64,000 bases of DNA from Methylohalomonas sp034521715 (GTDB lineage Bacteria; Pseudomonadota; Gammaproteobacteria; Methylohalomonadales; Methylohalomonadaceae): assembly GCA_034521715.1 (NCBI GenBank), contig JAXHLY010000003.1:186001-250000 (forward strand), in the 5' to 3' direction. Below are positions 10,704-20,704 of the stretch, piece by piece. The translations under genes were made by a program, and so were the position numbers. The notes beneath the pieces are model-generated. The model saw only the letters and a program-made list of their open reading frames with translations. It was not told the DNA's origin and did not search any database. How positions within the stretch are numbered: the stretch's first letter is position 1; each line of letters starts with the position of its first letter.

Positions 10704-10808
10704 ATCGTGAATCGTGAATCGTGAATCGTGAATCGTGAATCGTGAATCGTGAATCGTGATGTGATCGTGAATCGTGAATCGTGAATCGTGAATCGTGAAT
10801 CGTGAATT
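10700..10808. repeat. tandem heptamer array (GTGAATC)n, about 16 units
   Basis: Eight perfect GTGAATC units (10700-10755), then two shortened units (GTGAT, GTGATC), five perfect units (10767-10801) and a last GTGAATT. All are in one orientation. The dcd stop TGA is inside unit 1. There is no facing partner array, though a small hairpin built from CTGAATCA/TGATTCAG follows at 10872. It is not a CRISPR: the unit is 7 bases and has no spacers. Confidence 0.97.
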
Positions 10809-10833
10809 TTGGAAATTAACCAATTAAAAAGTT

Positions 10834-10866
10834 CCCTCTCCCTCTGGCAGAGGGTCAGGGTAAGGG
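10834..10866. repeat. CCCTCTCCCTCTGG / AGAGGGTCAGGG dispersed-type palindrome
   Basis: An imperfect inverted repeat of the CCCTCTCCCTCTGG...AGAGGG...AGGG type. Similar intergenic repeats are common in environmental proteobacterial genomes, from my recollection of the class. Only one copy is in this window. Confidence 0.45.
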
Positions 10867-10871
10867 CAGAA

Positions 10872-10891
10872 CTGAATCAGAAATGATTCAG
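10872..10891. other. 8-bp hairpin with GAAA tetraloop in front of cysG
   Basis: CTGAATCA-GAAA-TGATTCAG is a perfect 8-bp stem closed by a GNRA-type tetraloop, 14 bases before the cysG ATG. Its arms contain the GAATC core of the nearby heptamers, so it may be a decayed inverted heptamer pair. Confidence 0.5.
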
Positions 10892-10905
10892 TATTATTGC
10901 CTCGT

Positions 10906-12294
10906 ATGAATTATCTTCCCATATTCCTCCAGCTTGCCAATAAACACTGCCTTGTTATCGGTGGCGGCGATATCGCGCGGCGCAAGGTGGATCGACTGTT
11001 GCGCAGCGAGGCCGATGTCACGGTCGTTGCCCCGGAACTGGATCCTTCGCTTGCTGCACTGAAAGCAGATGGCAGCATTCGTCATATCAAGTCGGAGTTC
11101 GATCCTGTTCATCTGGATGACCAAGTGATTGTCATTGCCGCCACTGATGATGATGCCGTTAACCGGGCTGTCGCCGTGGCTGCAGGCGAGAAAAACATCC
11201 CGGTCAATGTCGTAGATAACCCCGGGCTGTGTTCCTTCATCATGCCGTCGATTATCGATCGGGATCCGGTACAGATCGCGATTTCTACCGGTGCCGCCTC
11301 ACCGGTGCTTGCACGCCTGTTACGGGCACGGCTGGAAACGCTGATACCGTCGGCCTATGGCCGTCTGGCCTCGCTGATGCGTGATTTTCGTGAAAGGGTA
11401 AAGGCGCGTTTTCCCCGGCAGAGTGATCGGCGCCGGTTCTGGGAGGATGTCCTGCAGGGGCCGATCGCGGAAATGCTGCTGGCCGGTCAGGACAGGGCGG
11501 CACTGGATGCACTCGAGGAACGGCTCGACGCGGGGACTCTGAGCGGTCCGCAGGGCGAGGTGTATCTGGTCGGAGGCGGGCCGGGAGATCCGGATTTGTT
11601 GACATTTCGCGCGCTGCGGCTGATGCAGCAGGCCGATGTCGTGCTTTACGACCGTCTCGTGGCACCACAGATTCTCGAACTCGTGCGCCGAGATGCGGAG
11701 CGGGTTTATGTCGGCAAGGCGCGCGATCAGCACACGCTGCCGCAGGAAGATATCAACCAGTTACTGGTCAGGCTGGCAAAAGAAGGTAAACGGGTATTAC
11801 GCCTCAAGGGCGGCGATCCGTTTATATTCGGCCGCGGCGGCGAGGAGATCCAGGATCTCACTGATGCCGGCGTGCCGTTTCAGGTTGTCCCCGGTATTAC
11901 AGCGGCCGCGGGCTGTGCCAGTTATGCCGGCATACCGCTAACGCATCGTGATTACGCCCAGTCGTGCATATTTGTCACCGGTCATCTGAAAGACGGCCGC
12001 ATGGATCTTAACTGGGATGCACTGATCCAGCCGCACCAGACCATTGCAGTGTATATGGGGGTGCAGGCTGTCGAACGCTTATGCGCCGAGTTGAAAGATC
12101 GGGGTATGACGGCAACAATGCCGGCGGCACTGATTCAGAAAGGCACCACCCCGCAGCAGCGGGTTTTTGTTGGTACACTGGAAACATTGCCCGGCATAGC
12201 CGCCACTGCCGAGATCAGTCCACCCAGCATGATCATCATCGGTGATGTGGTCAGGCTGCACGAAAAGCTGGCCTGGTATACCCCCGCAGAATAA
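10906..12294 (+). CDS. cysG: siroheme synthase (CysG)
   Basis: A 462-residue trifunctional enzyme that makes siroheme from uroporphyrinogen III for sulfite and nitrite reductases. The N-terminal precorrin-2 dehydrogenase/ferrochelatase half has the NAD-binding motif GGGDIARRKVDRLL (about residues 19-32). The C-terminal uroporphyrinogen-III methyltransferase half begins at VYLVGGGPGDPDLLT and includes DVVLYDRLV, GDPFIFGRGGEE and TAAAGCASYAGIPLTHRD. Full length and intact. The ATG at 10906 matches the family start MNYLPIFLQL; no clear ribosome site precedes it. Confidence 0.96.
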   Translation: MNYLPIFLQLANKHCLVIGGGDIARRKVDRLLRSEADVTVVAPELDPSLAALKADGSIRHIKSEFDPVHLDDQVIVIAATDDDAVNRAVAVAAGEKNIPVNVVDNPGLCSFIMPSIIDRDPVQIAISTGAASPVLARLLRARLETLIPSAYGRLASLMRDFRERVKARFPRQSDRRRFWEDVLQGPIAEMLLAGQDRAALDALEERLDAGTLSGPQGEVYLVGGGPGDPDLLTFRALRLMQQADVVLYDRLVAPQILELVRRDAERVYVGKARDQHTLPQEDINQLLVRLAKEGKRVLRLKGGDPFIFGRGGEEIQDLTDAGVPFQVVPGITAAAGCASYAGIPLTHRDYAQSCIFVTGHLKDGRMDLNWDALIQPHQTIAVYMGVQAVERLCAELKDRGMTATMPAALIQKGTTPQQRVFVGTLETLPGIAATAEISPPSMIIIGDVVRLHEKLAWYTPAE

Positions 12295-12436
12295 TCCCCG
12301 CCTTTCTTTCTCTCCGGTGTCAGCATGCCGCCAGCCGCGCTTGCCGCCCGCCATGGAATCGAACTGCATATTCCTGATGAATGAGCCCCTTTGCGGGCGG
12401 TCCGGTTACTGCCCCTCTAGCCCGGATGAGGCCATT

Positions 12437-12460
12437 AAAATGTGAACTGTGTCACATTTT
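12437..12460. promoter_or_regulatory. CRP-like palindrome upstream of the EAL gene
   Basis: AAAATGTGA-ACTGTG-TCACATTTT: perfect 9-bp arms around the TGTGA-N6-TCACA core of CRP sites. It lies about 115 bp before the probable start of the EAL protein and 140 bp after cysG. No crp gene is in the window; the neighbouring family member at 35.7 kb is a different type. The rest of 12295-12574 has no gene that I can support. Confidence 0.65.
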
Positions 12461-12574
12461 GATGTACTTACTAATTGCCGGCATGCCGTGTTAAGCATCA
12501 CTGGCTATAGTTGTATATATCAAGCCTTAATAACAGGATAATATTTATAAATATTCAGGGAGGAAGCAACTGTC

Positions 12575-15500
12575 ATGCGGCGGTTGAGGAAAATCTTTTA
12601 TTAATCTTGCGGAGACAATCCGGCGTATCCGGGCGATTCGGCTTCTGGAATCCATCAAGGGCTGGCATGTTTATTCAGCCCTGGCGATCGTGCTGTTGTT
12701 TTTTTCCGCCCTGGCATGGATCACTTATCAGGCCATTGACCGTGAGCTCACCGATTCAGTCCTCTCCAAGCGTGAGTCCATAGCCGGGCTTGCTGCCGCA
12801 ACCCTCGATGAAAAATTCAAGCGCCTGACCAGTATCGGTGTCGCTCTGGCCACACGGGTCACTTTCCGCGAATCGATAGCCGCCGGTGAATGGGACGAAG
12901 CCATCAATATCCTGAACAGGGTACCCGGTGATTTTCCATTTATAGAAAGAATGTTTCTGACAGATCCGGAAGGCACGGAAACCGCCGATCTGCCGGCACT
13001 TGAGGGCGGTGTGGGGAAAAATTTCTCATTTCGTGACTGGTATAAGGGCGTTTCCCGTCACTGGGAGCCTTATGTTTCCCATGTCTACGAAAGGACCGCC
13101 AGGCCCCGGCTTAATGTTTTCACTGTTGCCATACCTATAGAACAGAACGACGGGAGGATCCTGGGAATACTGGCGCTGCAGATTAATCTGAACGGCTTTT
13201 TTTCTTGGGCTGAAGGTCTGGAAATAGACCCCGGCGGCTTTGTCTATGTGGTTGATAGTCGCGGAGGGTTGGCCTATCACCCGAAATTTCCGTCCCAGGA
13301 GGCCATCACGGATTTTTCCAGTGTGCCGGTCGTGCAGGAGCTTATGCAGGGCAATGCCGGCATCGAGGTCAATTTCAATCCCATTGAAAATGAGGAACAG
13401 CTTTCGGCCTATGTGCCCGTTGCCTATGGCTGGGGTATTGTTGTCCAGCAACCGGTCAGTACGGCCTTCGCATATAAAAACCAGCAGCTCTCGCGGGTTC
13501 TTATCGGTTACGGCCTTATTCTGATATTCACACTGCTTATAGCGCTGTTGTTCATCAGGATTTTACGGCAACGCATACGCGCCCACGAGGATCATCGTTT
13601 CCGGGAGGAACTGGAAGAGCAATGGGCTTTTTTCCGCAATGTGATTGACATAGACAGGAATATGATCTTCGTCAAGGACGGGGAGGGGCGTTTTGTCCTT
13701 GTAAACGAAGCCCTTGCCGAGGTGTTCGGGACAACCGTCGAGGACATGATTGGCAAGACCAACTCTGATTTTATACCCAGCAAGGCACTGGTTGATAGAT
13801 TTTTCCAGGATGAGCAGGAAGTAATCAGGGCCCAGCAGGAAAAAATAATTCCGGAGGTTTTCGTCAAGGACACGAGCGGCAGGGCACGCTGGCTACAGGT
13901 GGTCATGCGTCCGATCACATCGGTGGACGGAAAAAAACAGATGGTGCTGGGTGTATCCAGTGACATAACCGAACATATACAAATGGAAGCCGAGCTAAGA
14001 AACAATGTCGAGCGTTTTAAAATCATTGCCCGTGCTACCAATGATGCCATATGGGACTGGGATCTGAATAACGACAGCCTTTGGTGGAATGAATCTTTTA
14101 CGACGCTGTTCGGTTACAGGGATGAGGAGATCGAGTGGGATATCGATTTCTGGAAGACACGAATACACCCGGAGGACAGGAACAGGATTATCGAGGGGAT
14201 TGAATCCGCAATTGCTGCCGGTGAGGATCACTGGGAAGACGAATACCGCTTCCAGCGCAGGGATGGTACTTATGCCTATGTACACGATTATGGTTATATA
14301 GTCCGTGACGAGAAGAACAAGGCCTACCGCATGCTGGGATCGTTAACGGATATTACCGAACGCCGCGAGCAGGAAGAAAAGATTTCCCGTCTCAGCCGCA
14401 TACGCGAGATATTGCGCGAAATCAATCATGCCATGGTCCATATACGCGATCGTCAACAGCTGTTACAGGAAGTGTGTCGTATCAGCGTGGAGCATGCCGG
14501 TTTCGGCCTCGTATGGGTGGGGCTGGTGGACAATGCCACCCAGGACATCAATCCCGTTGCCAGTTACGGGGAAAGCAGGGACTACCTGAAAGCTGTGAGC
14601 TTTTCATCCATGTCGGGGAAACGCGAGGGCCAGACTATCACCGGCCGTGCATTACGTGGCATGAAACCGATTGTCTGTAATGATATAGAAGAGGGTGATG
14701 AGGTAATCTACAAAAGGGAATTGCTCCAGCGCGGTTACCGTTCCATGGCTGCGTTCCCGATACTGGTTGATGATCGGTAGTATTGGAACGATGTCATTGT
14801 ATGGTCGTGAGACCGGCATATTTGACAGGGAAGAGGTGGAGCTACTGAGCGAACTGGTGTCGGATGTCGCTTTTGCGCTGGAGTACCTGGAGAGAGAGGA
14901 TAAGGCCAAATTCCTGGCCTATTATGATCCTTTGACAGGACTTTCCAACCGTGACCTGTTTCTGGATCGTCTGGCCCAATATCTTCATTCGGCGGGAGAA
15001 AACGATACAACTGGCATCGTCTTGATGGATATAGAACGGTTCTCCTATGTCAATGAAGTTTATGGCCGCCGTGCCGGCGATGAGTTGCTCAGGAGTTTTT
15101 CGGTCAGGCTCCAGCAGGTGGTTGAGGAAAGCGGGCATCTTGCCAGAATCGCTGCGAACATGTTCGCAATAATGCTGCCCGATATTCGCAATTCTGCGGA
15201 TGTTGCACATTTCATTGAACAGGAGCTGTTACCGCAGTATCCAGGCCGGTGGTTTTTGAAGACCATGAACTCAATATTTCAACCAGGATTGGTGTGTCGA
15301 TTTCACCGCTGGACGGCACCGAGGCAGAGACGCTCAGGTAAATCATGCCGAGGCGGCACTGAAAAATGCCAAGCAGGGCGGAAATAAATACCTGTTTTAT
15401 ACCAGCGACATGAATGCACGCGTTGCTGAAAAGCTGATACTGGAAAACAAGCTGCGTAAGGCGCTGGATAAAGATGAGTTTGTGCTGTTTTACCAGCCCA

Positions 15501-16210
15501 AGCTCAATGTATCAAACAATAGTATTTGCGGTTTTGAAGCGTTGATACGCTGGAACAGCGATGATGGCATGGTATCGCCGGACAGGTTCATTCCCGTTCT
15601 TGAGGAAACCGGCCTGATCCTGGATGTCGGGCGATGGGTAATAAGGCAGGCCATGCAGGATTATCAATCCTGGCTGCAAAAAAATCTCGACCCGCCACCA
15701 GTCGCAGTTAATATTTCAGCCATTCAGCTCGCGCAACCAGATTTTATTGGCCGGATCGATGAAATTGTAATGCAGAATGCCCATAAAGCACCATGGCTAG
15801 AACTTGAAATCACGGAAACTGTCATCATGGAGCAGCTGCGCGAGACTATCAGAGAAACTCCATGCACTCAGGAAGCGGGGCATAGGTATCAGTATCGATG
15901 ATTTCGGTACCGGCTATTCATCGCTGCGTTATATGAGCAAATTGCCGGTAACTGCTCTCAAGATCGATCGGTCTTTTATTGCCAACCTGATTCGTAACGC
16001 GGACGATACCGCCATCGTCACGGCGGTGATTCCTCTGGCCCATTCACTCAACCTGAAGGTGATTGCCGGAGGGAGTGGGAAACGGATGAGCAACTGGATT
16101 TGCTCAGGCAACTCAAATGTGATGAATATCAGGGTTACCTGTTCAGCCGTCCTCTGCCGGCTGAAGATATTTCGTCATTTCTTCTACAGCATCGCGGTAA
16201 CGTGCGCTGA
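12575..16210 (+). CDS. membrane sensor protein dCache-PAS-PAS-GAF-degenerate GGDEF-EAL, multiply frameshifted
   Basis: A protein of roughly 1200 residues that probably hydrolyses cyclic di-GMP. An N-terminal helix (SALAIVLLFFSALAWITYQ) leads into a large periplasmic Cache-type sensor, then a second helix (IGYGLILIFTLLIALLFI), two PAS domains (near 13640 and 14010), a GAF domain (near 14420), GGDEF and EAL. The GGDEF signature is replaced by LARIAANMFAIM, so cyclase activity is unlikely. The EAL half keeps FEALIRW, the TVIME helix and DDFGTGYSSLRY. Frames break near 12600, 14775, 15240, 15338, 15865 and 16073; joined, they give a continuous family sequence ending at 16210. Ribosome site GGGAGGAAG precedes the proposed ATG. 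Confidence 0.75.
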
Positions 16211-16430
16211 ACTCGCGACAGTCAGTCGGCCGGTAATCTGCCGGCTCGCATTGGCACTCTTGCTGTGATGCTGTTTTGTTCCCTACCTCGACACAGTCGT
16301 TGTGCAAGGTTCTTTGCCCCTATCGAAGTTCGTCTGTTGCCGTAATTGGGATAGCCTGGATATGAAACCGCCTACAGGGATATGTTGACAGTACCAATAC
16401 CGTTTCTGACGCACAACGCGTTTCCCGATA

Positions 16431-17741
16431 TCAGAAGGATCGACTCACGCCGAACATAACCTGGTTGCTTTCATAGCTGAACCGGTCAAAATTGGAATCG
16501 TTGTCAGTATAACGATATTCTCCGAATGCCGCCCACTCGCGTACGAACTCGTACTCGGCCCGCAGCGAAACACTGATGTAATCATCATCGCGCTCGTCCG
16601 TGACTACTGTTCCATCCGCATTGATCTGGCGATTGTCGTCCGGATAGAATTCTTGCGGTATTCACCGCGAAGATTGATTATCCATTTGGGGGCGACAAAA
16701 TAATCGAAATCCACATAAACCTTGTTGCGGATGGGAGAGTAGCTGAAAAATTCGTTGCCTATGCTCTGATCGTTCCGGTCGTTGAGTTCGAGCTGGTAGC
16801 CGACCCGAACCTTGCCGATATCCAGTGGCCGCAACAGCTCGATCGTGGACTGGTTTCTGATCCCGGATAGAAAATCGAAGCTGTCCCGGGTATCAATACC
16901 GCTCAGGTCATTCTGCAGCCGCAGCCGGAAGGGATCGAAATTGCGCCGTGCTGCCAGGCGCAGGGTGCCGGTCGTGCCGAAGTAGTCGTCTTCGAGTATG
17001 CTGCCATTGACGAGAACGCCGACCTGGGTATGCCAGGTATCCCATTGCTTGTCACGGGTCAGCCCCAGAAACAGCGTGCTGAAACTGAATTCGGATTCCT
17101 CGAAATACTGCCGCGTATAAAACCCGCCGTTCAGCCGGTAACCGTCACGGAAGTCGCCTTTCAGGTAATAGTTGGCAAAACCGAACAATTCGGTAAAGGC
17201 GTCGCCTTCCTCGCTGATCCGGTCATCGCCCGTATCGGAGGTCAGGTTGGCATTGTCGTCATAGCCGACGGCGGCGGACAGCAGGCCCTGCCACTTCCGG
17301 GTCGTGACGCTGACATCACGGTCCGGTTTCAGTTCCTTGATCTTGAGTACGGCAAGTTCCCTGACCTTGCTGCCGGGGGTAGAGATCCGGTATGCCTGTG
17401 TATAGTGATGTACTGCAGAACGTTGATCCTCCACACTCTCGGCGATCAGTCCGAGATCGTAATGGGCCAGCGCCCCCACTTCGGGTCATCCACGATTCGG
17501 CTGAAGTACTCCGTGACTGGTTATAACGGTCCAGCTTGTAATAGGTCGATCCAAGATTGAAATACAGCCGGCTATTGTCTATGCCGGCATCCTCTGCCGC
17601 CTTGAAGTGTTGCAGTGCGGTTTCATAATCCCCCGCGCGGAATGCCTGAATGCCGGCCCTGTAACTGTCATCGACCCCGGCTATCGATTGTGGGGATAAC
17701 ATGATGAGAATCGGTATGAGCCATAATCTGAGTAATTTCAT
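16431..17741 (-). CDS. TPR protein with C-terminal outer-membrane beta-barrel, frameshifted
   Basis: About 436 residues. A signal peptide (MKLLRLWLIPILIMLSPQSIAG) is followed by TPR repeats (YRAGIQAFRAGDYETALQHF, NLGSTYYKLDRYNQS, ALAHYDLGLIAESV) and then a domain of alternating aromatic strands ending in MFGVSRSF, the terminal Phe typical of outer-membrane barrels. The barrel part resembles surface proteins described as TPR plus outer-membrane modules. Frame changes occur near 17480 and 16650. It is last in the run sigma, anti-sigma, secreted protein, barrel, suggesting it is the surface output of that sigma factor. The exact function is unknown. Confidence 0.6.
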
Positions 17742-17904
17742 CCTCTTTTCCCCTCGTGCTCTGATGTTCGTCTTTCGGTATCTGCTCACGCACGAAATCG
17801 CAACCGACCACGGAGGCCGGTTGCGATAGTGCAGGTATTGTTTTTGTCAGTCGGCAGGCTTGCGTCGAGCAGTCGTCGACTGGTCCTCCCGTATCTGTTG
17901 CCGA

Positions 17905-18314
17905 TTATGGTGCGCCTCCACCGGGGTTCTGCGGGATATTCTGGCGACGCTCTTCGGCCACGTTTTCGCGGATTGCTTTCGTCCCGGGTACCCTGGCGGG
18001 CTTCCTCCAGATCTGCTGGCCGAATTCCTGGCCCATTTCCTGTGCCTGCTCTGCAGTCTGCTGGCCGAACTCACGGCCTTCTTCCCGTGCCTGATTGGCG
18101 GTGTCTATGCCGAACTGTGAACTCTCCACGCCGGTGGGCGAGGCGTCCTCGGGCAGGGCCAGGGTGTTATCGATATCCTCCGGCTCCTCGTCTTCCTCGA
18201 TAACGGTCATGGGTCATCGTCCTCCGGCGGTTCCTCGGCATCCTGGGCGAAGACGGGATTGCCGACTATCAGCCCGGCACCAAACAGCAGTGAAAGATAA
18301 AGTTTCGTATTCAT
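17905..18314 (-). CDS. small secreted Gln/Glu-rich protein, frameshifted, function unknown
   Basis: About 136 residues. A clear signal peptide (MNTKLYLSLLFGAGLIVGNPVFA) leads to an acidic stretch (QDAEEPPEDDD, EEDEEPEDIDN) and a Gln/Ala/Glu-rich segment repeating EFGQQ (REFGQQTAEQAQEMGQEFGQQ), probably helical or coiled-coil. The frame shifts near 18210, where EDDDP-stop in one frame continues as MTVIEEDEE in another. It lies between the anti-sigma factor and the TPR-barrel gene in the same direction. I do not recognise the family. Confidence 0.5.
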
Positions 18315-18348
18315 GACTTGATGTCTCCTGTCAGATTGAAGCGGGTTG

Positions 18349-18998
18349 TCAGCTTCTTTCATTTCGTAAAGTTGAATCCGTACTACCGGCGCTAACGGTA
18401 ATCCGGACCGCCTGACTCCGATCCCCATGGCGATAGCCGATATTGATATAACCATCGCCCGGTTCCCTTAGCACCAGCGGCAGCGCCAGCAGGTTTTTCC
18501 CCTGTTTCAGGTCTGTCTGCCAGACCAGTTGCCGGCGGTCGGGATAACCCTTGATCTCGAGATTTTCCGCCAGGTCGATCGTCAGAGTCGCGTTCCGGCG
18601 TTCCGCTGTGGTGCTCTATCAATACCCGGACGGTCTTTTCCCGCTCGGCGGTCATGACGATTTCTCGTGTCCGTCGTACCCGCCGATTGCCATGGTTCCA
18701 TGATCAGGGCCACAGTCACGGTGAGAAGTATCGCTGCCGCCGCGGCAAGCGGGATCGCGAAATGCCACTGTTGCCAGTAGCCGCGCAAGCGGGCCCGGCG
18801 AAGTGCTTCGTCCTCGAAGCCCGGTCGCGGTTCGGGAGTCTCCAGCCGCCGCAGTTGCTCGCCAATCATGTGATCCTCGTAAAATTCCCTGCACGATTCG
18901 CATGTCTCCAGGTGTTGACGGAGGGCGGCATCTTCGCCGCCGGGTGATCCCTGTTGCTGTTGCTTCAGTAATCGCTCTCGTGCTTGTTGGCAATTCAT
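18349..18998 (-). CDS. zinc-finger anti-sigma factor with periplasmic domain, frameshifted
   Basis: About 216 residues after joining frames. The N-terminus starts MNCQQARERLL and has the zinc-binding anti-sigma motif HLETCESC (His-x3-Cys-x2-Cys, about residues 29-36). One membrane helix follows (FAIPLAAAAAILLTVTVALIM). The frame breaks near 18600; in the other frame a beta-rich periplasmic domain follows (NATLTIDLAENLEIKGYPDR, GDGYINIGYRHGDRSQAVRI) ending at 18349. It lies immediately downstream of the ECF sigma gene. The family holds the sigma factor at the membrane until a signal releases it. Confidence 0.72.
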
Positions 18999-19041
18999 CC
19001 CTCTTCCTCTGTGTATTCACGACAATAAATGAAAAACGGGT

Positions 19042-19578
19042 TCACTCCGCCAGCAACCGCCTCAGCTGCGCCCGGCTCCGGCGCAGCCGGGTGCGCAGGG
19101 TTTCCAGTGGCGTATCCAGTTGTTCGGCCAGTTCGTTCAATGTGTAGCCTTCGACCAGGTGCAGGACAATCAACGCACGCTGCTCCGTATCGAGCCGATC
19201 AAGCGCTGCCTGCAGCCGCTCGCCGGCCTGGCCCTGTTCCAGCCTTGTTTCCGGCCGGGAAAGCGGACTTTCCAGCCGTTCGATATCCTCCATTGCATCC
19301 GGAGAAGCAGGGTTGTTTTGCGGGATTCGGCTACGCTTGCGCAGCGTGTCGATGCACTGATGATGCAGAACCCGGGTCAGCCATGGTCGCAGTTCTTCCA
19401 CCGATGCCAGTTCGTGGGTACGGGGGTACAGTTTGGTCAGTACGTCCTGTACCAGGTCCTCGGCATCCTCGGCTTTTCCCAGCAGGCGATAGGCGACCTT
19501 GTAAAGATGCCGGACGTGCGGACGCAGCAGGCGCTCGAATTCCTCGGATTGCGATTTTTTGCCGGAGATCCACTTCAT
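19042..19578 (-). CDS. ECF-type RNA polymerase sigma factor
   Basis: A 178-residue sigma-70 family factor of the extracytoplasmic function group. Region 2 is LYKVAYRLLGKAEDAEDLVQDVLTKLY (about residues 21-47); region 4 is LDTEQRALIVLHLVEGYTLNELAEQLDTPLETLRTRLRRSRAQLRRLL at the C-terminus. The start MKWISGKKSQSEEFERLL fits the family; upstream in-frame codons lack ECF features. It is intact and leads an operon with an anti-sigma factor, a secreted protein and a TPR-barrel protein. A palindrome sits about 57 bp upstream and may be its control site. Confidence 0.9.
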   Translation of the reverse strand: MKWISGKKSQSEEFERLLRPHVRHLYKVAYRLLGKAEDAEDLVQDVLTKLYPRTHELASVEELRPWLTRVLHHQCIDTLRKRSRIPQNNPASPDAMEDIERLESPLSRPETRLEQGQAGERLQAALDRLDTEQRALIVLHLVEGYTLNELAEQLDTPLETLRTRLRRSRAQLRRLLAE

Positions 19579-19634
19579 ATCTGTCTCGATTCTGGTCCTG
19601 CCGGAGATAAAGAGGATTGCATACCCGTACGGCA

Positions 19635-19652
19635 ATGCAATAAATATTGCAT
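19635..19652. promoter_or_regulatory. palindrome ATGCAATA-AA-TATTGCAT upstream of ECF sigma gene
   Basis: Perfect 8-bp arms with a two-base centre, about 57 bp before the sigma start on the minus strand. Suits an operator for a dimeric regulator or autoregulation; no other copy was seen in the window. Confidence 0.5.
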
Positions 19653-19900
19653 ATGACGGTTCTGGTTGCTCCTGCAGTGAGCAGGGAGCCAATAATGAAG
19701 GGGTGGTTCAGTCGGAAAACGGAAAAACGCCTGCGAATGAAAAGCGGAAGAATACCGAATCAACAGCCACCACCAGCACCGTTACAAGGGTCTGGACCCG
19801 GGCTGCCGGCTGATTCAGCGACAGAAGAATTGCCCTGGCCGGCCGATAGCAGATGATCGAACCAAAGTATGCCCCAGGGAAGCCCTGAACAAGTGCCTGG

Positions 19901-20016
19901 TGTCATTTCGACCAACGGGAGAAATCCCTGACTCGAGCGTAGGGAGAGATTTTTCATGAGATCCCTTGCGCCGCTCGGGACGCCTGTGGCGATTTCTCGC
20001 TTCGCTCGAAATGACA
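19901..20016. repeat. 116-bp inverted-repeat element, TGTCATTTCGA ends
   Basis: Perfect 11-base inverted ends, TGTCATTTCGA (19901-19911) and TCGAAATGACA (20006-20016), with weaker pairing continuing outward (CAAGTGCCTGG and CAGGACTTG). The interior has GAGAAATC / GATTTCTC-like segments. No coding capacity. This resembles miniature inverted-repeat elements with TCATTTCGA ends seen in several bacterial groups. It lies just downstream of msrB. Confidence 0.6.
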
Positions 20017-20033
20017 GGGTATTCAGGACTTGC

Positions 20034-20470
20034 CTAGTTGCTGTTGCCGGGTTTCTTGTCCAGTTTCAGCGATACCGAGTTGATGCAGAAACGCAGTCCG
20101 GTCGGTTCCGGGCCGTCCGGGAATACATGCCCGAGATGGGCATCGCAGGCGCTGCACAATACTTCAACACGTTGCATGCCGTGGCTGTTGTCTGAGCGGG
20201 TACGCACCTGTTCATCATCTATGGGGGCATAAAAACTTGGCCAGCCGCTACCGGAGTCATACTTGGTCCCTGAACTGAACAGTTCGTTGCCGCAGCAACT
20301 GCAGCGGTAAATACCGTCTTCCTTGCAGTCATGATATTTTCCGGTAAAAGCCCGCTCCGTGGCGCTTTGGCGGCAGACGGCATACTGTTCGGGGTGAGTT
20401 CACTGCGCCACTGTGCCTCGCTCTTTTCGACGCGTGTAGGCTGTGTCTCGGCCCTGCGTGTATTCGGCAT
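20034..20470 (-). CDS. msrB: peptide-methionine (R)-S-oxide reductase MsrB, frameshifted
   Basis: About 145 residues; reduces methionine-R-sulfoxide in damaged proteins. The N-terminus MPNTRRAETQPTRVEKSEAQWRSELTP is in one frame. A one-base deletion near 20394 shifts the rest, which reads EQYAVCRQSATERAF, GKYHDCKEDGIYRC, CCGNELFSS, the YDSGSGWPSF substrate loop, the second zinc CxxC (CSACDAHLGHVF) and the catalytic cysteine in LRFCINSVSL. Both zinc-binding CxxC pairs are present. It is divergent from lexA. Confidence 0.88.
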
Positions 20471-20704
20471 CTCACTCTCCTGGTTCTGTTGTCGTTATAT
20501 GGCCGCTTGAAAACGGCTCTGTTTGATCAGCTGACTTTATAAATTATAGGCCGTTCCCCGGTAAATGATGCCGTCAACCGATGCGGGAATTTTTTCATCG
20601 CAACGGGACTAATTTCTCCGGAAGTTCTCCCTGCCCGGGGGTTCCTGCTTGCAAGTTCTCTTTTTGTACTCTATCTTTATATGGAGAATGAGTGGAGAAC
20701 ATTA

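Noticed and set aside
10700..10808. CRISPR array
   Set aside because: The unit is 7 bases with no spacers, and no cas genes are near.
10398..10823. 141-residue minus-strand frame reading through the heptamers and dcd
   Set aside because: Repetitive IHDSRFT translation of the repeat plus the antisense of dcd; not a gene.
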